Below are positions 1-9,796 of a stretch of 64,000 nucleotides of DNA, piece by piece. The notes below the pieces were generated by a model. The model saw only the letters and a program-made list of their open reading frames with translations. It was not told where the DNA came from and did not search any database. Position 1 is the first letter of the stretch, and the number at the start of each line of letters is the position of its first letter. Source of the DNA: Proteobacteria bacterium UBA7415 (GTDB lineage Bacteria > Pseudomonadota > Gammaproteobacteria > Arenicellales > Arenicellaceae); contig DKML01000031.1 of assembly GCA_002470515.1 (NCBI GenBank), positions 310,001 through 374,000 on the forward strand. The letters run 5' to 3'. The translations under genes were made by a program, and so were the position numbers.

Positions 1-464
1 ACCACTTGCACCGAAGGGTCTTCAGCGCCTTCTGGCAATTCAAATCTAATCTGATCTAACCGAGATGACAGCTCAGCTAAGGCTCGGGTACTGTCTTCAT
101 TCAGGTTTAGCCATACGGTCACTGTACTCACGCCTGGCGTGGTGCGCGAGTCAACATAGTCAACACCAGGAACTGAAGACGCCGCGCGCTCTATGGGTTC
201 GGTAATAAAACCTTGAACAACTTCAGCCGACGCGCCTATATAAGGCGTGGTAATAACCAGCGACGAACTCGATATCTTAGGGAACTGCAGGATCGGCAGC
301 TCTAACGCAGCACGTAAGCCCATGAGCACGATGCCCAGCGACAACACAATTGAGAGCACCGGACGCGTTGAAAAAACGTCCATAATGCTCGGTTTGCCAT
401 AACTAGACTCTTCCGAAAATTGCTGAGACGAATCTTGTTCAGACGCGTTAGGCTTACTGGTCAT
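1..464 (-). CDS. RND efflux pump inner-membrane subunit, N-terminal part (runs off window)
   Basis: Partial gene; only the first 154 codons lie in the window. The translated N-terminus has a short polar leader, then a first membrane segment around residues 35-52 (after the phrase STRPVLSIVLSLGIVLMGL), then a periplasmic part containing ITTPYIGASAEVVQGFITEP and VPGVDYVDSRTTPG. That arrangement (TM1, then the pore domain with the P-G-A-S/E-V motif) is typical of RND transporters of the AcrB/MexF/MdtB type. The ATG at 464-462 lies inside the end of the upstream adaptor gene (11-base overlap), so the two are translationally linked. Together they would form a proton-driven tripartite pump; the outer-membrane channel is not in view. 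The substrate cannot be inferred. Confidence 0.9.
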   Translation of the reverse strand, partial: MTSKPNASEQDSSQQFSEESSYGKPSIMDVFSTRPVLSIVLSLGIVLMGLRAALELPILQFPKISSSSLVITTPYIGASAEVVQGFITEPIERAASSVPGVDYVDSRTTPGVSTVTVWLNLNEDSTRALAELSSRLDQIRFELPEGAEDPSVQV

Positions 465-1593
465 TGCCTTCACCTAATCCTTCAACCGAGCCTTCAACCA
501 AGCTTTTAGCTGAGCTCTCTTCTGAGGACTCTTTAACCCAGATGCCTTCGCGCAGCTTAAACGCGCCTTTAGTAGCTATCCGTTCTCCAGCCAATAGGCC
601 GTCTTTAACAATTGTATATTCCTGTTCTTTGCTACTCACAGAAACAGGCCTACGCTTGGCTCTAATCTTGCCTTCTGGGTCAGACTCTAAAACGAACACA
701 TAAGGTCCAAAGGTATCTACACGAACAGCACTGCTCGGTAATGTAACCGTTTGGATCGGTTGACCAAGTGGTGTCGACACACGGACGATCGTACCTGGTT
801 TAAGCGGTGAAATACCAGGTTCAAGCGCCGCTCGCACTTGTACAGCTCTGGAATGTCGAGATATTCCGCGCTCCACCGCTATCACCTTCGCGGGCACGTC
901 CTGAACTTGGCTTTCGGGTGCGCTTACCGTCACTAGAGAACCAATCTCGATTCCTGAATACTGTTGGGGAATGGCAAAGTCGACCCACGACTCACCGCCA
1001 TCGCCCACTAGTCTAGTGACCATACTATTGGCCGACAAAAATTGACCGACTTCAAATTGATGAATGCTGCTGTAGCCTTTGAAAGGAGCGCGCAAAGTCT
1101 TGCGGTCGATAACACTCTGAATAGCACCAGCTCGGCCTTTGGCCATCAAGAATTCAGCTTTTGAGCGTTCAACCTGCTGGCGACTGACTGCATCAGGATT
1201 TTTAAATCCTGAAAACCTTTTATAATCGGCCTCGGCTAACGCCAATTCAGCTTGTGCACTTTGCAACTGAGCCGTTTCTTGACTGATATCCAGTTGCAAT
1301 AACAGATCGCCTTCTTCAACCAAGCTACCTGATGCAAAACCAACCTCAGCAATGACCCCTGGCAACTCATTACGCAACTCTACTTCGCGGCTAGCACGAA
1401 CATCGCCCACAACCACCATTCGCGGTTGCCAATCCGAAAATTCGACCGTGGCTATTTGTACTGTTTCGCTGGGCTCAGGAAAAGATTCACCAAAGGCAAT
1501 GGCCGCGCGAATTTGAGTGAATTTAATAAAACCCAATACCAACACCAAAACTAAACAGCCCAAGATCACAACTAACCAAGGTCGATTGCGCAT
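454..1593 (-). CDS. RND efflux periplasmic adaptor (membrane fusion protein)
   Basis: HlyD/AcrA-family adaptor that bridges the inner-membrane RND pump and an outer-membrane channel. The open frame reaches a GTG at 1605, but the ATG at 1593 is preferred because GGAG lies 8 bases upstream of it. From that start (379 aa) there is an N-terminal membrane anchor (RPWLVVILGCLVLVLVLGF), a lipoyl-like half motif (ELPGVIAEVGFASGSLVEEG), a short coiled-coil hairpin rich in Q/A/E, the second lipoyl half (IDRKTLRAPFKGYSSIHQFE) and beta-barrel and membrane-proximal domains. The C-terminus is rich in Glu and Ser. It precedes and overlaps the RND gene by 11 bases, a usual mfp-rnd operon order. Confidence 0.92.
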   Translation of the reverse strand: MRNRPWLVVILGCLVLVLVLGFIKFTQIRAAIAFGESFPEPSETVQIATVEFSDWQPRMVVVGDVRASREVELRNELPGVIAEVGFASGSLVEEGDLLLQLDISQETAQLQSAQAELALAEADYKRFSGFKNPDAVSRQQVERSKAEFLMAKGRAGAIQSVIDRKTLRAPFKGYSSIHQFEVGQFLSANSMVTRLVGDGGESWVDFAIPQQYSGIEIGSLVTVSAPESQVQDVPAKVIAVERGISRHSRAVQVRAALEPGISPLKPGTIVRVSTPLGQPIQTVTLPSSAVRVDTFGPYVFVLESDPEGKIRAKRRPVSVSSKEQEYTIVKDGLLAGERIATKGAFKLREGIWVKESSEESSAKSLVEGSVEGLGEGNDQ

Positions 1594-1722
1594 ATAACAC
1601 TCCACTTAATTTATTTGCAGATCACCGACTAGTTAGGGTGAGTCCAACGAATTTATCTACTGCAATTTACGAGACGAGCTAACCGTCAATTAGTGACGAA
1701 AATACGTTTGAGGTACGACCAA

Positions 1723-2499
1723 TTACTTTGCCGAGCGCACCGCATTTAGCTTGGCGAGCATTTGCGCAAAATCCACTTTATCGTTATGCGCATGCGATAC
1801 ACGGTATTCATATTCTAGGGCGTCAGCGATTGGCAGGCCGTTGCCATGGTCAATGAGTGCACGAATGCCCTGGACAGATATGGTGTCGTTTGCGGCCATT
1901 TCTAATGCCAGGTCAATTATTGCTGGCATTAACTCATTGGCTGGAAACACTCGATTGACTAACCCCCAACGTTCAGCAAGTTGAGCATCAACCTTTCGTC
2001 CACTGAGAGACATTTCTTTAGCACGGGCAACACCAATGAGTCGGTGCAAGCGTTGCGACAAACTCCAGGTTGGCATCAAACCAACCTTGGCATGAGTGTC
2101 TGCAAACACGGCTGACTCAGAGGCGTATAAAAGGTCGCACTGCAACGCTAGTTCCAAACCGCCGGTCATAACATAACCATTGATCGCCCCGAGAAGAGGC
2201 TTGCGCAGCTGCGAGAACGCATTAAGCATCGCCATATCGTCGACCAATACGGTCGGGTTTTCTGACACCTCTTTTAGATCAACACCCGCGCTAAAAGCCT
2301 TGCCTGTCCCAGTTAGAACAATGGCTCCGACATTATCATCATGATGAGCTGTATTAAGCGCATCAATTAATTGAGCGATAAGCGCTTGCGATAATGCGTT
2401 GAGCGCCGCAGGTCGGTTTAAGGTAATAACGGCAACCTGTTGGTCGGTATCGCCTTCCAAGCGGTAAAGCACTAATTCTTTTGACCCAATGTCGTTCAT
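1723..2499 (-). CDS. Enoyl-CoA hydratase/isomerase (crotonase family)
   Basis: A 258-aa crotonase-fold protein. The CoA-binding/oxyanion segment KAFSAGVDLKE lies near residue 70 and the second oxyanion segment GYVMTGGLELALQCDLLYAS near residues 108-128, followed by the usual FADTHAKVGLMP. The classical hydratase glutamates are only partly recognisable (GLELAL in the first position; the second is replaced within AKVGLMPTW), so a hydratase, isomerase or hydrolase activity is all that can be said. It lies downstream of the DUF4442 gene and icmF on the same strand, which suggests acyl-CoA catabolism, but gaps of about 100 bases make co-transcription only probable. Confidence 0.88.
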   Translation of the reverse strand: MNDIGSKELVLYRLEGDTDQQVAVITLNRPAALNALSQALIAQLIDALNTAHHDDNVGAIVLTGTGKAFSAGVDLKEVSENPTVLVDDMAMLNAFSQLRKPLLGAINGYVMTGGLELALQCDLLYASESAVFADTHAKVGLMPTWSLSQRLHRLIGVARAKEMSLSGRKVDAQLAERWGLVNRVFPANELMPAIIDLALEMAANDTISVQGIRALIDHGNGLPIADALEYEYRVSHAHNDKVDFAQMLAKLNAVRSAK

Positions 2500-2599
2500 A
2501 TTTGTCTACAAGCCTCGTTAATAATAATTCTAGGGATAGCGGTGCAAACGAAATGGTTTGCTTAGGTGATGTTGGCTAGCTTTTAACTGATTTTGCTCG

Positions 2600-3052
2600 C
2601 TAAGCCAGATCGCTCTTTGCGATCAAATAGTACTTTGCTTTGCCAATAGCGCACACTACACCCTCTTGATTCACGAGCTCAGTACTTGTCTCAAACTGAG
2701 CTTTATTGGCCGCCGCCAGCTGCGCCTTCACGTCTTCAACCTGCTCGCGAGTCAGCGACAACTCGGCGGTCAATGAGGTTGACACAGGTTTAATGAAGGT
2801 GATCTCAAACTTCCCAACAATCGGCACATGATCGCTTAAGTTAAAGGTCGCCATCATCAATGCGCCACCCATAACTTCGGCTAAAGTAAATTGCACGCCG
2901 GCGTACATAGTTTGAAAATGGTTAACGTTTTCGGGCTTCAACGGCATTTGCATCACCACGCGCCGCGGCTCTATTTCTAAGAGCTTAACGCCCATTTGTT
3001 TAACGATGCCAATCGACTCTTCGGCGAAATACTTAATCTGTGCTACATCCAT
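2600..3052 (-). CDS. DUF4442-type hotdog-fold protein, probable acyl-CoA thioesterase
   Basis: A 150-aa single hotdog domain. The helix segment HFQTMYAGVQFTLAEVMGGA is the DUF4442 counterpart of the HGG motif region of PaaI-type thioesterases, and the following beta strands (VPIVGKFEITFIKPVSTSLT) fit the same fold. A good ribosome-binding site (GGAG, 8-9 bases before the ATG at 3052) supports the start. It lies 54 bases downstream of icmF, in the same direction, so a role in releasing or recycling an acyl-CoA of the mutase branch is a reasonable inference. The substrate is unknown. Confidence 0.72.
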   Translation of the reverse strand: MDVAQIKYFAEESIGIVKQMGVKLLEIEPRRVVMQMPLKPENVNHFQTMYAGVQFTLAEVMGGALMMATFNLSDHVPIVGKFEITFIKPVSTSLTAELSLTREQVEDVKAQLAAANKAQFETSTELVNQEGVVCAIGKAKYYLIAKSDLA

Positions 3053-3106
3053 TATAATCTCCGCGTTAAGCCGCTGTGTTTAGGTTCGAGTGTGAAAAGG
3101 AAGTCA

Positions 3107-6100
3107 TTAGGTCGAGCGGCGGTACTGGCCACCCACTTCAAAAAACGCGTCTGTGAGCTGCCCTAAAGAACAATCTCGTACAGCTTCCATCAATGCCTCA
3201 AACCCATTACCACCATCGCTTACCGTCGCTTTAATGACTTCGATCGTTTGTGGCGCAGTATCGGCATGACGCTTATGGAATTCGGCGAGTCGTGCGATTT
3301 GTGATTGCTTTTCTGCGTCGGTAGAACGGGCTAATTCAATTTCGAACGCCTCTTCTTCTTTTTCAGACAAAAAGGTATTAACGCCAATAATCGGCAGAGT
3401 ACCGTCGTGTTTCTGTGTTTCGTACTTCATCGATTCTTCTTGAATCTTGCCGCGCTGATAACCCGTTTCCATGGCACCCAATACACCACCACGATCAGAG
3501 ATACGTTCGAACTCCTGCAGCACCGCTTCTTCAACTAAGTCGGTTAACTCATCAGCAATAAATGAACCTTGATAAGGGTTTTCATTTTTTGCTAAGCCGA
3601 ACTCACGATTAATAATGAGCTGGATAGCCAATGCACGGCGCACCGAATCTTCGGTTGGCGTAGTGATTGCTTCGTCAAACGCGTTGGTATGCAAACTGTT
3701 GCAGTTATCTTGTATCGCGAGTAGCGCTTGCAAGGTTGTACGAATATCGTTGAACTGCATTTCTTGAGCATGCAGCGATCGACCTGATGTTTGAATATGG
3801 TATTTGAGCTTTTGTGACTTAGCGTTGGCACCATACTTATCACGCATAGCAACTGCCCATATACGTCGAGCAACTCTACCAATTACGGTGTACTCAGGAT
3901 CCATGCCGTTAGAGAAGAAAAAGCTCAGGTTAGAGGCAAAGTCGTCAATGTGCATTCCGCGTGCTAGATACGCTTCAACAAAGGTAAAACCATTGGCCAA
4001 TGTAAACGCCAATTGGGATATTGGGTTAGCGCCTGCTTCGGCAATGTGGTATCCCGATATTGATACTGAATAAAAATTACGAATATCGTGGTTGATAAAA
4101 TATTGCTGTATATCGCCCATCATTCGCAAGCTAAATTCGGTCGAGAAAATACAGGTGTTCTGACCCTGGTCTTCTTTAAGAATGTCAGCTTGCACCGTTC
4201 CGCGCACTGAACTTAAGGCAAAAGCCTTTAGTTCTTTGTACTCATCAGCGGTTGGGTCGCGACTTTCTTTGTCTTTAAAGCGATCGACTTGTTGATCAAT
4301 CGCTGTATTCAAAAACATTGCAAGAATAGTGGGCGCTGGACCGTTAATGGTCATGGACACTGAGGTGCTTGGGTCACACAAGTCAAAGCCATCATACAGC
4401 TGCTTCATGTCATCAAGTGTTGCTACAGATACGCCTGAGTTTCCAATTTTGCCGTATATGTCAGGGCGTGTCGCTGGATCAAAGCCATACAACGTAACGG
4501 AATCAAACGCAGTCGACAGCCGCTTGGCTGGAGAATGTTCTGACAGACGCTTAAAGCGGCGATTGGTTCGCGCTGGATCGCCTTCGCCAGCAAACATGCG
4601 AGCAGGGTCTTCGCCTTCGCGCTTATACGGGAATACCCCAGCCGCGTAAGGGAAAAACCCAGGTAGGTTCTCGTTACGCAAAAAGGTTAGCAGCTCACCG
4701 TAATGTTTGAATTTTGGCACCGCCACTCTAGACACTAAAGTACCCGATAAGCTCTCCCGCGCCAAACCGGGAACCGCACTCTTACCATCAGCTTGAGCCT
4801 TAGTCTCGTGATCGTAAATATAGCGTGCTTTAATTTCTGGCCAGCTATCAAGCAATGCTTGATTTTCGGCTGCCAAAGCCTGTTGCTTTTCTTTTAATGC
4901 CGACTCCAGGTCTGAGTTGTTTCCAATCAAACGAAGTGCCTCTTGTAACGAATAGACTTCACCCGCCACTTCAGCTTGCTCAACAGTCGCTTCATGATAA
5001 CGACGCACCGACTCTGAAATCTCGGCTAAATAACGTTGTCGTTTGGGCGGCACAATCGCCGTTTCTACCGAGGGTTTTTTATTGTCGATCATTGGCAAAG
5101 TAGACTGCCATTCTTTAAGCCCCTTACCACGCAACACTTGTAGCAAACCATGGTAAGCCGCCGTAACGCCGTCGTCACCAAAACGCGAGGCAATAGAACC
5201 GTACACCGGCATATCACTAGGCGCACTTGACCACGCATCTCTATTGCGTTGCACTTGCTTGGCCACATCGCGCAAAGCGTCGTCTGAACCTTTGCGGTCA
5301 AACTTATTAATCACAACGATGTCGGCAAAGTCCAACATATCGATTTTTTCGAGCTGGCTTTGTGCGCCAAACTCAGGCGTCATCACATACATCGACACAT
5401 CAACATAAGGCACGATACCGGCGTCGCCCTGACCAATGCCGGGTGTTTCTACCACAATCAAATCAAAATCATATTGTTTGGTCGCCGCTATTATTTCTGG
5501 CAACTGTGAGGGCACTTCGCCGCTAGACCCACGCGTTGCAATCGAACGCATATAAATATTATCTGCGTAAATCGAGTTCATACGAATACGGTCGCCTAAC
5601 AAAGCTCCGCCAGTTTTACGGCGAGTAGGGTCAATAGCAATAATGGCTATCTTGGCTTGGTCTTGACTGTCCACACGAAAACGCCGAATCATCTCGTCGG
5701 TTAAAGAACTCTTGCCTGCACCACCGGTACCTGTAATTCCGAGTACTGGAGTCGCGTTACCAGAAGCAAGTTTGATCTCAGCTAAACGATCCTTAGCCAA
5801 TTCGCCACGCTCAATCGCGGTAATAAGCCGCGATAACTGCGAATAGTTACTGCGGTCTTCAATTTTATCCAAACTGGCTGGGTCCGCTGACTCTAAGCTG
5901 CAGCGCTTTACCATATCTTCGATCATGCCAACTAAGCCCAGCTTCATGCCGTCTTGTGGCGAATAGATGCGCTCAACGCCGTAAGCGTGTAGCTCTTCGA
6001 TTTCGGCAGGAACGATAACTCCACCGCCACCGCCAAACACTTTGATGTGCCCTGCGCCATTTTCTTTGAGCATATCGATAATGTACTTAAAGTACTCTAC

Positions 6101-6379
6101 GTGCCCGCCCTGGTAGGAGCTAAGGGCTATACCCTGCACATCTTCTTGCAGCGCGGCTTGAACAACTTCGGCGACCGAACGATTGTGGGCAAGGTGGATT
6201 ACCTCAACGCCCAAAGACTGCAATATTCGACGCATGATATTAATAGAAGCATCATGCCCGTCAAATAGGCTTGCCGCCGTGACGAAGCGAAGTGGAGTAG
6301 TTGATTGCACGTGTTGAGCACCGCCAATAGTATCCAAATTAGTTTGGGCTGGGGCTTGCGGTTTTGCTGCATCACTCAT
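3107..6379 (-). CDS. icmF: Fused isobutyryl-CoA mutase with G-protein chaperone (IcmF)
   Basis: Adenosylcobalamin-dependent mutase that interconverts isobutyryl-CoA and n-butyryl-CoA, fused to its own MeaB-type GTPase chaperone. Start chosen at the ATG at 6379 (AAGGTG upstream) rather than the longer frame to 6430; this gives 1090 aa, normal for IcmF. Order of domains: B12-binding domain near the N-terminus with the base-off histidine in [15 protein letters not shown]; GTPase domain with P-loop [27 protein letters not shown] and NKFD; linker; then the mutase TIM barrel beginning about residue 560 with [20 protein letters not shown] and [20 protein letters not shown]. The GVFPYKR segment, rather than the methylmalonyl-CoA mutase version, favours isobutyryl-CoA as substrate. 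Pivalyl-/isovaleryl-CoA mutase activity, a known IcmF side reaction, cannot be excluded. Confidence 0.96.
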   Translation of the reverse strand: MSDAAKPQAPAQTNLDTIGGAQHVQSTTPLRFVTAASLFDGHDASINIMRRILQSLGVEVIHLAHNRSVAEVVQAALQEDVQGIALSSYQGGHVEYFKYIIDMLKENGAGHIKVFGGGGGVIVPAEIEELHAYGVERIYSPQDGMKLGLVGMIEDMVKRCSLESADPASLDKIEDRSNYSQLSRLITAIERGELAKDRLAEIKLASGNATPVLGITGTGGAGKSSLTDEMIRRFRVDSQDQAKIAIIAIDPTRRKTGGALLGDRIRMNSIYADNIYMRSIATRGSSGEVPSQLPEIIAATKQYDFDLIVVETPGIGQGDAGIVPYVDVSMYVMTPEFGAQSQLEKIDMLDFADIVVINKFDRKGSDDALRDVAKQVQRNRDAWSSAPSDMPVYGSIASRFGDDGVTAAYHGLLQVLRGKGLKEWQSTLPMIDNKKPSVETAIVPPKRQRYLAEISESVRRYHEATVEQAEVAGEVYSLQEALRLIGNNSDLESALKEKQQALAAENQALLDSWPEIKARYIYDHETKAQADGKSAVPGLARESLSGTLVSRVAVPKFKHYGELLTFLRNENLPGFFPYAAGVFPYKREGEDPARMFAGEGDPARTNRRFKRLSEHSPAKRLSTAFDSVTLYGFDPATRPDIYGKIGNSGVSVATLDDMKQLYDGFDLCDPSTSVSMTINGPAPTILAMFLNTAIDQQVDRFKDKESRDPTADEYKELKAFALSSVRGTVQADILKEDQGQNTCIFSTEFSLRMMGDIQQYFINHDIRNFYSVSISGYHIAEAGANPISQLAFTLANGFTFVEAYLARGMHIDDFASNLSFFFSNGMDPEYTVIGRVARRIWAVAMRDKYGANAKSQKLKYHIQTSGRSLHAQEMQFNDIRTTLQALLAIQDNCNSLHTNAFDEAITTPTEDSVRRALAIQLIINREFGLAKNENPYQGSFIADELTDLVEEAVLQEFERISDRGGVLGAMETGYQRGKIQEESMKYETQKHDGTLPIIGVNTFLSEKEEEAFEIELARSTDAEKQSQIARLAEFHKRHADTAPQTIEVIKATVSDGGNGFEALMEAVRDCSLGQLTDAFFEVGGQYRRST

Positions 6380-6668
6380 GATTGTCACCTTCGACTTATT
6401 TTTATGCCTGCATTTTACACCATGACTCACATGACAACCTCTACAAACGGTTGAGGAAATGGAAGTGTTTTGATGCGAATCAGCTCAATACCCCACTTAT
6501 ATAACCCTAATACGATATATTTTTTGCTTTTAAGCCAAGCCTAATGCTAGGATTTTGGGCGGTGGGATTAGATTAGCGCCTAACCCAATCTCGTTAACAC
6601 TCAGATCGATAAGACTTTGCATCATCGTCGGATACTCGATACGCACCCAGTTCACCATTGAGGATTGT

Positions 6669-8873
6669 ATGAAACACTTATTCCCACTACTTGCTCTGCT
6701 AGCGCTCGCCGCTTGTGGAGACGACACAGCTCACCAGAATGTTGAGCTATCTGATGCAGATCTTGCCTATGTACCGATATCGGAGCGCATCATCTTAGAG
6801 GCTAGCGATGATGGTTGGCGATCTCACGGGCGTACTTACTCTGAGCAACGCCACTCTCCTCTCTCTCAGATATCTACCGACAATGTCGATGAGCTTGGTC
6901 TTGCGTGGTCGATTGAACTTGGAGCCGATCGCGGCATTGAGGTAACGCCCATCGTTCACAATGGAACCATGTTCATTACCTCTACATGGAACATTGTTTT
7001 GGCGTTAGATGCTGTTACTGGTGAAATGTTGTGGAAACATGACCCCTTGGTTGATCGTAAGCAAGCAGCACTAGGTTGCTGCGACGCGGTTAATCGCGGC
7101 GTAGCCTTATGGGGTGATGACGTTTTTACCGGCACTATTGATGGGCGTTTAATTTCGTTGGATGCGCTCACTGGAGAAGTCAATTGGGACGTCAACACTA
7201 TCGATAAGAGTAAGCCCTATACGATTACTGGCGCGCCTCGGATTGTCAACGGCATGGTCTTGATCGGCAATGGCGGCGCCGAATTCGGCGTACGCGGCTA
7301 TATAAGCGCGTACAACGCACAAACAGGCGAAATGGTGTGGCGCTTTTATACAGTACCGGGCAACCCTGAATTAGGCTTTGAAAACGACGCGATGGCCAAA
7401 GCAGCCGAAACGTGGACAGGCGAATACTGGCAAGCGGGCGGCGGTGGTACCGTGTGGGATTCTATGGCCTACGACCCAGAACTAAATCAACTCTATATTG
7501 GCGTGGGTAACGGCTCGCCGTGGAATCACGGCATTCGTAGTCCAGAAGGTGGAGACAACTTATACCTTTCTTCAATCGTTGCACTTAATCCAGACAATGG
7601 CGAGTACATTTGGCACTACCAAAGTACTCCAGCAGAAACTTGGGACTATACCGCCACACAGCATATGATTTTGGCTGAGCTTGAGATCGAAGGCCAAATG
7701 CGCAAAGTGATTATGCAAGCACCTAAGAACGGTTTCTTTTATGTGCTTGATCGGGAAACGGGCGAATTTATCTCTGCAAACAATTATGTACCCGTTACTT
7801 GGGCAACTCACATTGACCCAGAATCAGGCCGCCCTGTAGAGGTAGAAGGCGCTCGTTACTCAGGAAGCGAACCTGTGCTAACACTTCCGGGCTCTTACGG
7901 TGGTCACAATTGGATGCCGATGTCGTACAGTCCAGAAACAGGTTTGGTCTACATTCCTGCACAAGAAATTCCGCTCGTATTTGGCGAAGCTGAAGATTAT
8001 GAATACACGCCTGGAATATGGAACACTGGCCTTAACGGTATGTTTGCTGTACTACCAACGGACGTACCTACACTGACTTATCTTAAAGCTATGGTAAAGG
8101 GTCGCTTGATTGCGTGGGATCCAGTGAAGCAAGAAGCGGCGTGGAGTGTAGAACATAAAGGGCCTTGGAACGGTGGCGTGCTCAGCACCAAAAGTAATGT
8201 TGTATTCCAAGGTACAGCCGACGCACATTTTGCGGCTTACAACGCTGCGACGGGCGAAGAGCTTTGGAAGTACTTTACCCAAACAGGAATTGTTGCAGCA
8301 CCGATCACCTATTCAATAGATGGTGAGCAATACGTAGCCGTCGCAGCTGGCTGGGGTGGTGCTTACGCGCTTATTGCTGGCGGGGTATTACCTTCGGGCA
8401 GCCGACCTGACGGCGGTCGCCTCATGGTATTTAAGTTAGGCGGTACTGAAGAATTACCTGAAATCACCGAGCAGGCGATTCGCGACACAACGCCACCAGC
8501 ACCAATAGACGTAAGCAAAGAAGTTATCGCGTTAGGTGAATATACTTATGTTCATAACTGCAGCGTATGTCATGGTGAGCAAGCACTAAGCTATGGCTCA
8601 ATACCAAGCTTACGCTTGTCGAATATTACTAAGTCCTCCGAGACCTGGCGCACTGTAGTGTTGAATGGAGCGCTTAGCGGCTATGGGATGCCCAACTTTG
8701 ATGGCATTTTGGATGAAGATGAAGTCGAAGCCGTTCGTGCCTATGTGATCGACGCAGCGAATAGCGAGCGCACTGCGGCATTCTATGAATCGATAGGTAA
8801 GCCGACTGTTGAGCAAGAAAGCCAGACAGAGGCCGATGCTGAATCTGATAGCGAAGAGAACGCCGGTGGCTAG
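6669..8873 (+). CDS. PQQ-dependent quinohemoprotein dehydrogenase, predicted lipoprotein
   Basis: Periplasmic alcohol-type dehydrogenase with an eight-bladed PQQ beta-propeller and a C-terminal cytochrome c domain. The ATG at 6669 is preceded by GAGGA at the right distance; the frame opens earlier (6555) but without a ribosome-binding site. The 734-aa product begins with a lipoprotein signal ending LLALAAC, so Cys16 is the predicted lipidated residue. Visible family marks: adjacent Cys137-Cys138 (ALGCCDAVNRG, the disulfide next to PQQ), GGAEFGVRGYISAYN, AETWDYTATQHMILA with the probable catalytic Asp, repeated W-motif-like AxTGExxW blades, and a haem site C631-S-V-C-H635 followed by GYGMPNF with a candidate Met ligand. 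Electrons would pass from PQQ to haem c and on to the respiratory chain. Substrate unknown. Confidence 0.93.
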   Translation: MKHLFPLLALLALAACGDDTAHQNVELSDADLAYVPISERIILEASDDGWRSHGRTYSEQRHSPLSQISTDNVDELGLAWSIELGADRGIEVTPIVHNGTMFITSTWNIVLALDAVTGEMLWKHDPLVDRKQAALGCCDAVNRGVALWGDDVFTGTIDGRLISLDALTGEVNWDVNTIDKSKPYTITGAPRIVNGMVLIGNGGAEFGVRGYISAYNAQTGEMVWRFYTVPGNPELGFENDAMAKAAETWTGEYWQAGGGGTVWDSMAYDPELNQLYIGVGNGSPWNHGIRSPEGGDNLYLSSIVALNPDNGEYIWHYQSTPAETWDYTATQHMILAELEIEGQMRKVIMQAPKNGFFYVLDRETGEFISANNYVPVTWATHIDPESGRPVEVEGARYSGSEPVLTLPGSYGGHNWMPMSYSPETGLVYIPAQEIPLVFGEAEDYEYTPGIWNTGLNGMFAVLPTDVPTLTYLKAMVKGRLIAWDPVKQEAAWSVEHKGPWNGGVLSTKSNVVFQGTADAHFAAYNAATGEELWKYFTQTGIVAAPITYSIDGEQYVAVAAGWGGAYALIAGGVLPSGSRPDGGRLMVFKLGGTEELPEITEQAIRDTTPPAPIDVSKEVIALGEYTYVHNCSVCHGEQALSYGSIPSLRLSNITKSSETWRTVVLNGALSGYGMPNFDGILDEDEVEAVRAYVIDAANSERTAAFYESIGKPTVEQESQTEADAESDSEENAGG

Positions 8874-8908
8874 CAACCACTTAAACGATTAATTCGTTTA
8901 CACTCTAG

Positions 8909-8940
8909 GGCCAGTCAGATTATCTGACTGGCCTTTTTTT
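8909..8940 (+). terminator. Rho-independent terminator after the PQQ dehydrogenase
   Basis: Two 12-base arms (GGCCAGTCAGAT and ATCTGACTGGCC) pair perfectly around a single base, in practice an 11-bp stem with a 3-base loop. Seven T residues follow at 8934-8940. It lies 36 bases after the stop codon of the dehydrogenase and is the clearest intrinsic terminator in the window. Confidence 0.93.
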
Positions 8941-9015
8941 GCGTTGCACTTCTTAAACAACACACTGAACCCGCTTTGTAAAAGCACGACCAGATAAACA
9001 TATAGACAGGCAGGT

Positions 9016-9762
9016 ATGGAATTTCTAGCGCTAAGCTTACAGTCTCTAAGCAACCCCACAGACATACTGCTGATTGCCACTAGTTTTATTGGTTCGCTGA
9101 TAAGTGCTGCACTCGGGATTGGTGGCGGCACACTGATGTTAGCCGTGATTGCGCAAACCTTACCCGTAGCCGCGATTATCCCGGTGCATGGAGTGGTGCA
9201 GTTTGGGTCGAACTTAGGCCGCGCCTTATTGCTGATTAAGCACGTTCAATGGACATTGTTTTTCGCGTTTACCGCTGGTGCGCTGATAGGTGCTTTAATA
9301 GGAGGGCAACTCGTAGTAAGCCTACCCGCTCAAATTCTAAAGCCTGCGCTAGGCGCCTTTATTCTGTATTCGGTGTGGGGCTCCAAGCTTAAGCCGGATC
9401 AAATGTCACTAAAGGCATTGGGATTCGGCGGCACAATAACTACATTCCTTACTATGTTCGTCGGGGCAACCGGTCCATTTGTTTTAAGTTTAATTCGTAC
9501 CTTTGGCCTTCCACCTGCCGAAACGGTCTCGACCAACTCTGCCTGCATACTCATGCAACACACGCTAAAGATAGTAGTGTTCGGGCTCTTAGGGTTTAAC
9601 TTTTATCCCTATGCGAGTTTAATCGCAGCCATGTTGGCGGCAGGATTTGCGGGAACGTACCTAGGAAAGATGGTGTTGGTTAGAACCGCACCCGAACGTT
9701 TCGATGCGGTGCTAAAGCTTATACTTAGCGCGTTGGCTTTGCGCTTGTTGTGGCCTTTCTAG
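9016..9762 (+). CDS. TauE/SafE-family membrane permease
   Basis: A 248-aa polytopic membrane protein with about seven to eight hydrophobic segments. The N-terminal half carries the family hallmark SFIGSLISAALGIGGGTLML and the second half the related GATGPFVLSLIRTFGLPP, the internal duplication expected of TauE/SafE (sulfite exporter) permeases. Members move small organic or sulfur-containing anions such as sulfite, sulfoacetate or taurine breakdown products, but the substrate cannot be read from sequence. It follows the terminator at 8909-8940, so it probably has its own promoter. Confidence 0.85.
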   Translation: MEFLALSLQSLSNPTDILLIATSFIGSLISAALGIGGGTLMLAVIAQTLPVAAIIPVHGVVQFGSNLGRALLLIKHVQWTLFFAFTAGALIGALIGGQLVVSLPAQILKPALGAFILYSVWGSKLKPDQMSLKALGFGGTITTFLTMFVGATGPFVLSLIRTFGLPPAETVSTNSACILMQHTLKIVVFGLLGFNFYPYASLIAAMLAAGFAGTYLGKMVLVRTAPERFDAVLKLILSALALRLLWPF

Positions 9763-9796
9763 AGGTCAGTCTATCAAAGCGGACTCACAGAATAAA

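Noticed and set aside
6380..6668. Possible cobalamin riboswitch between icmF and the PQQ dehydrogenase
   Set aside because: No B12-box-like sequence or plausible conserved fold was seen on either strand.
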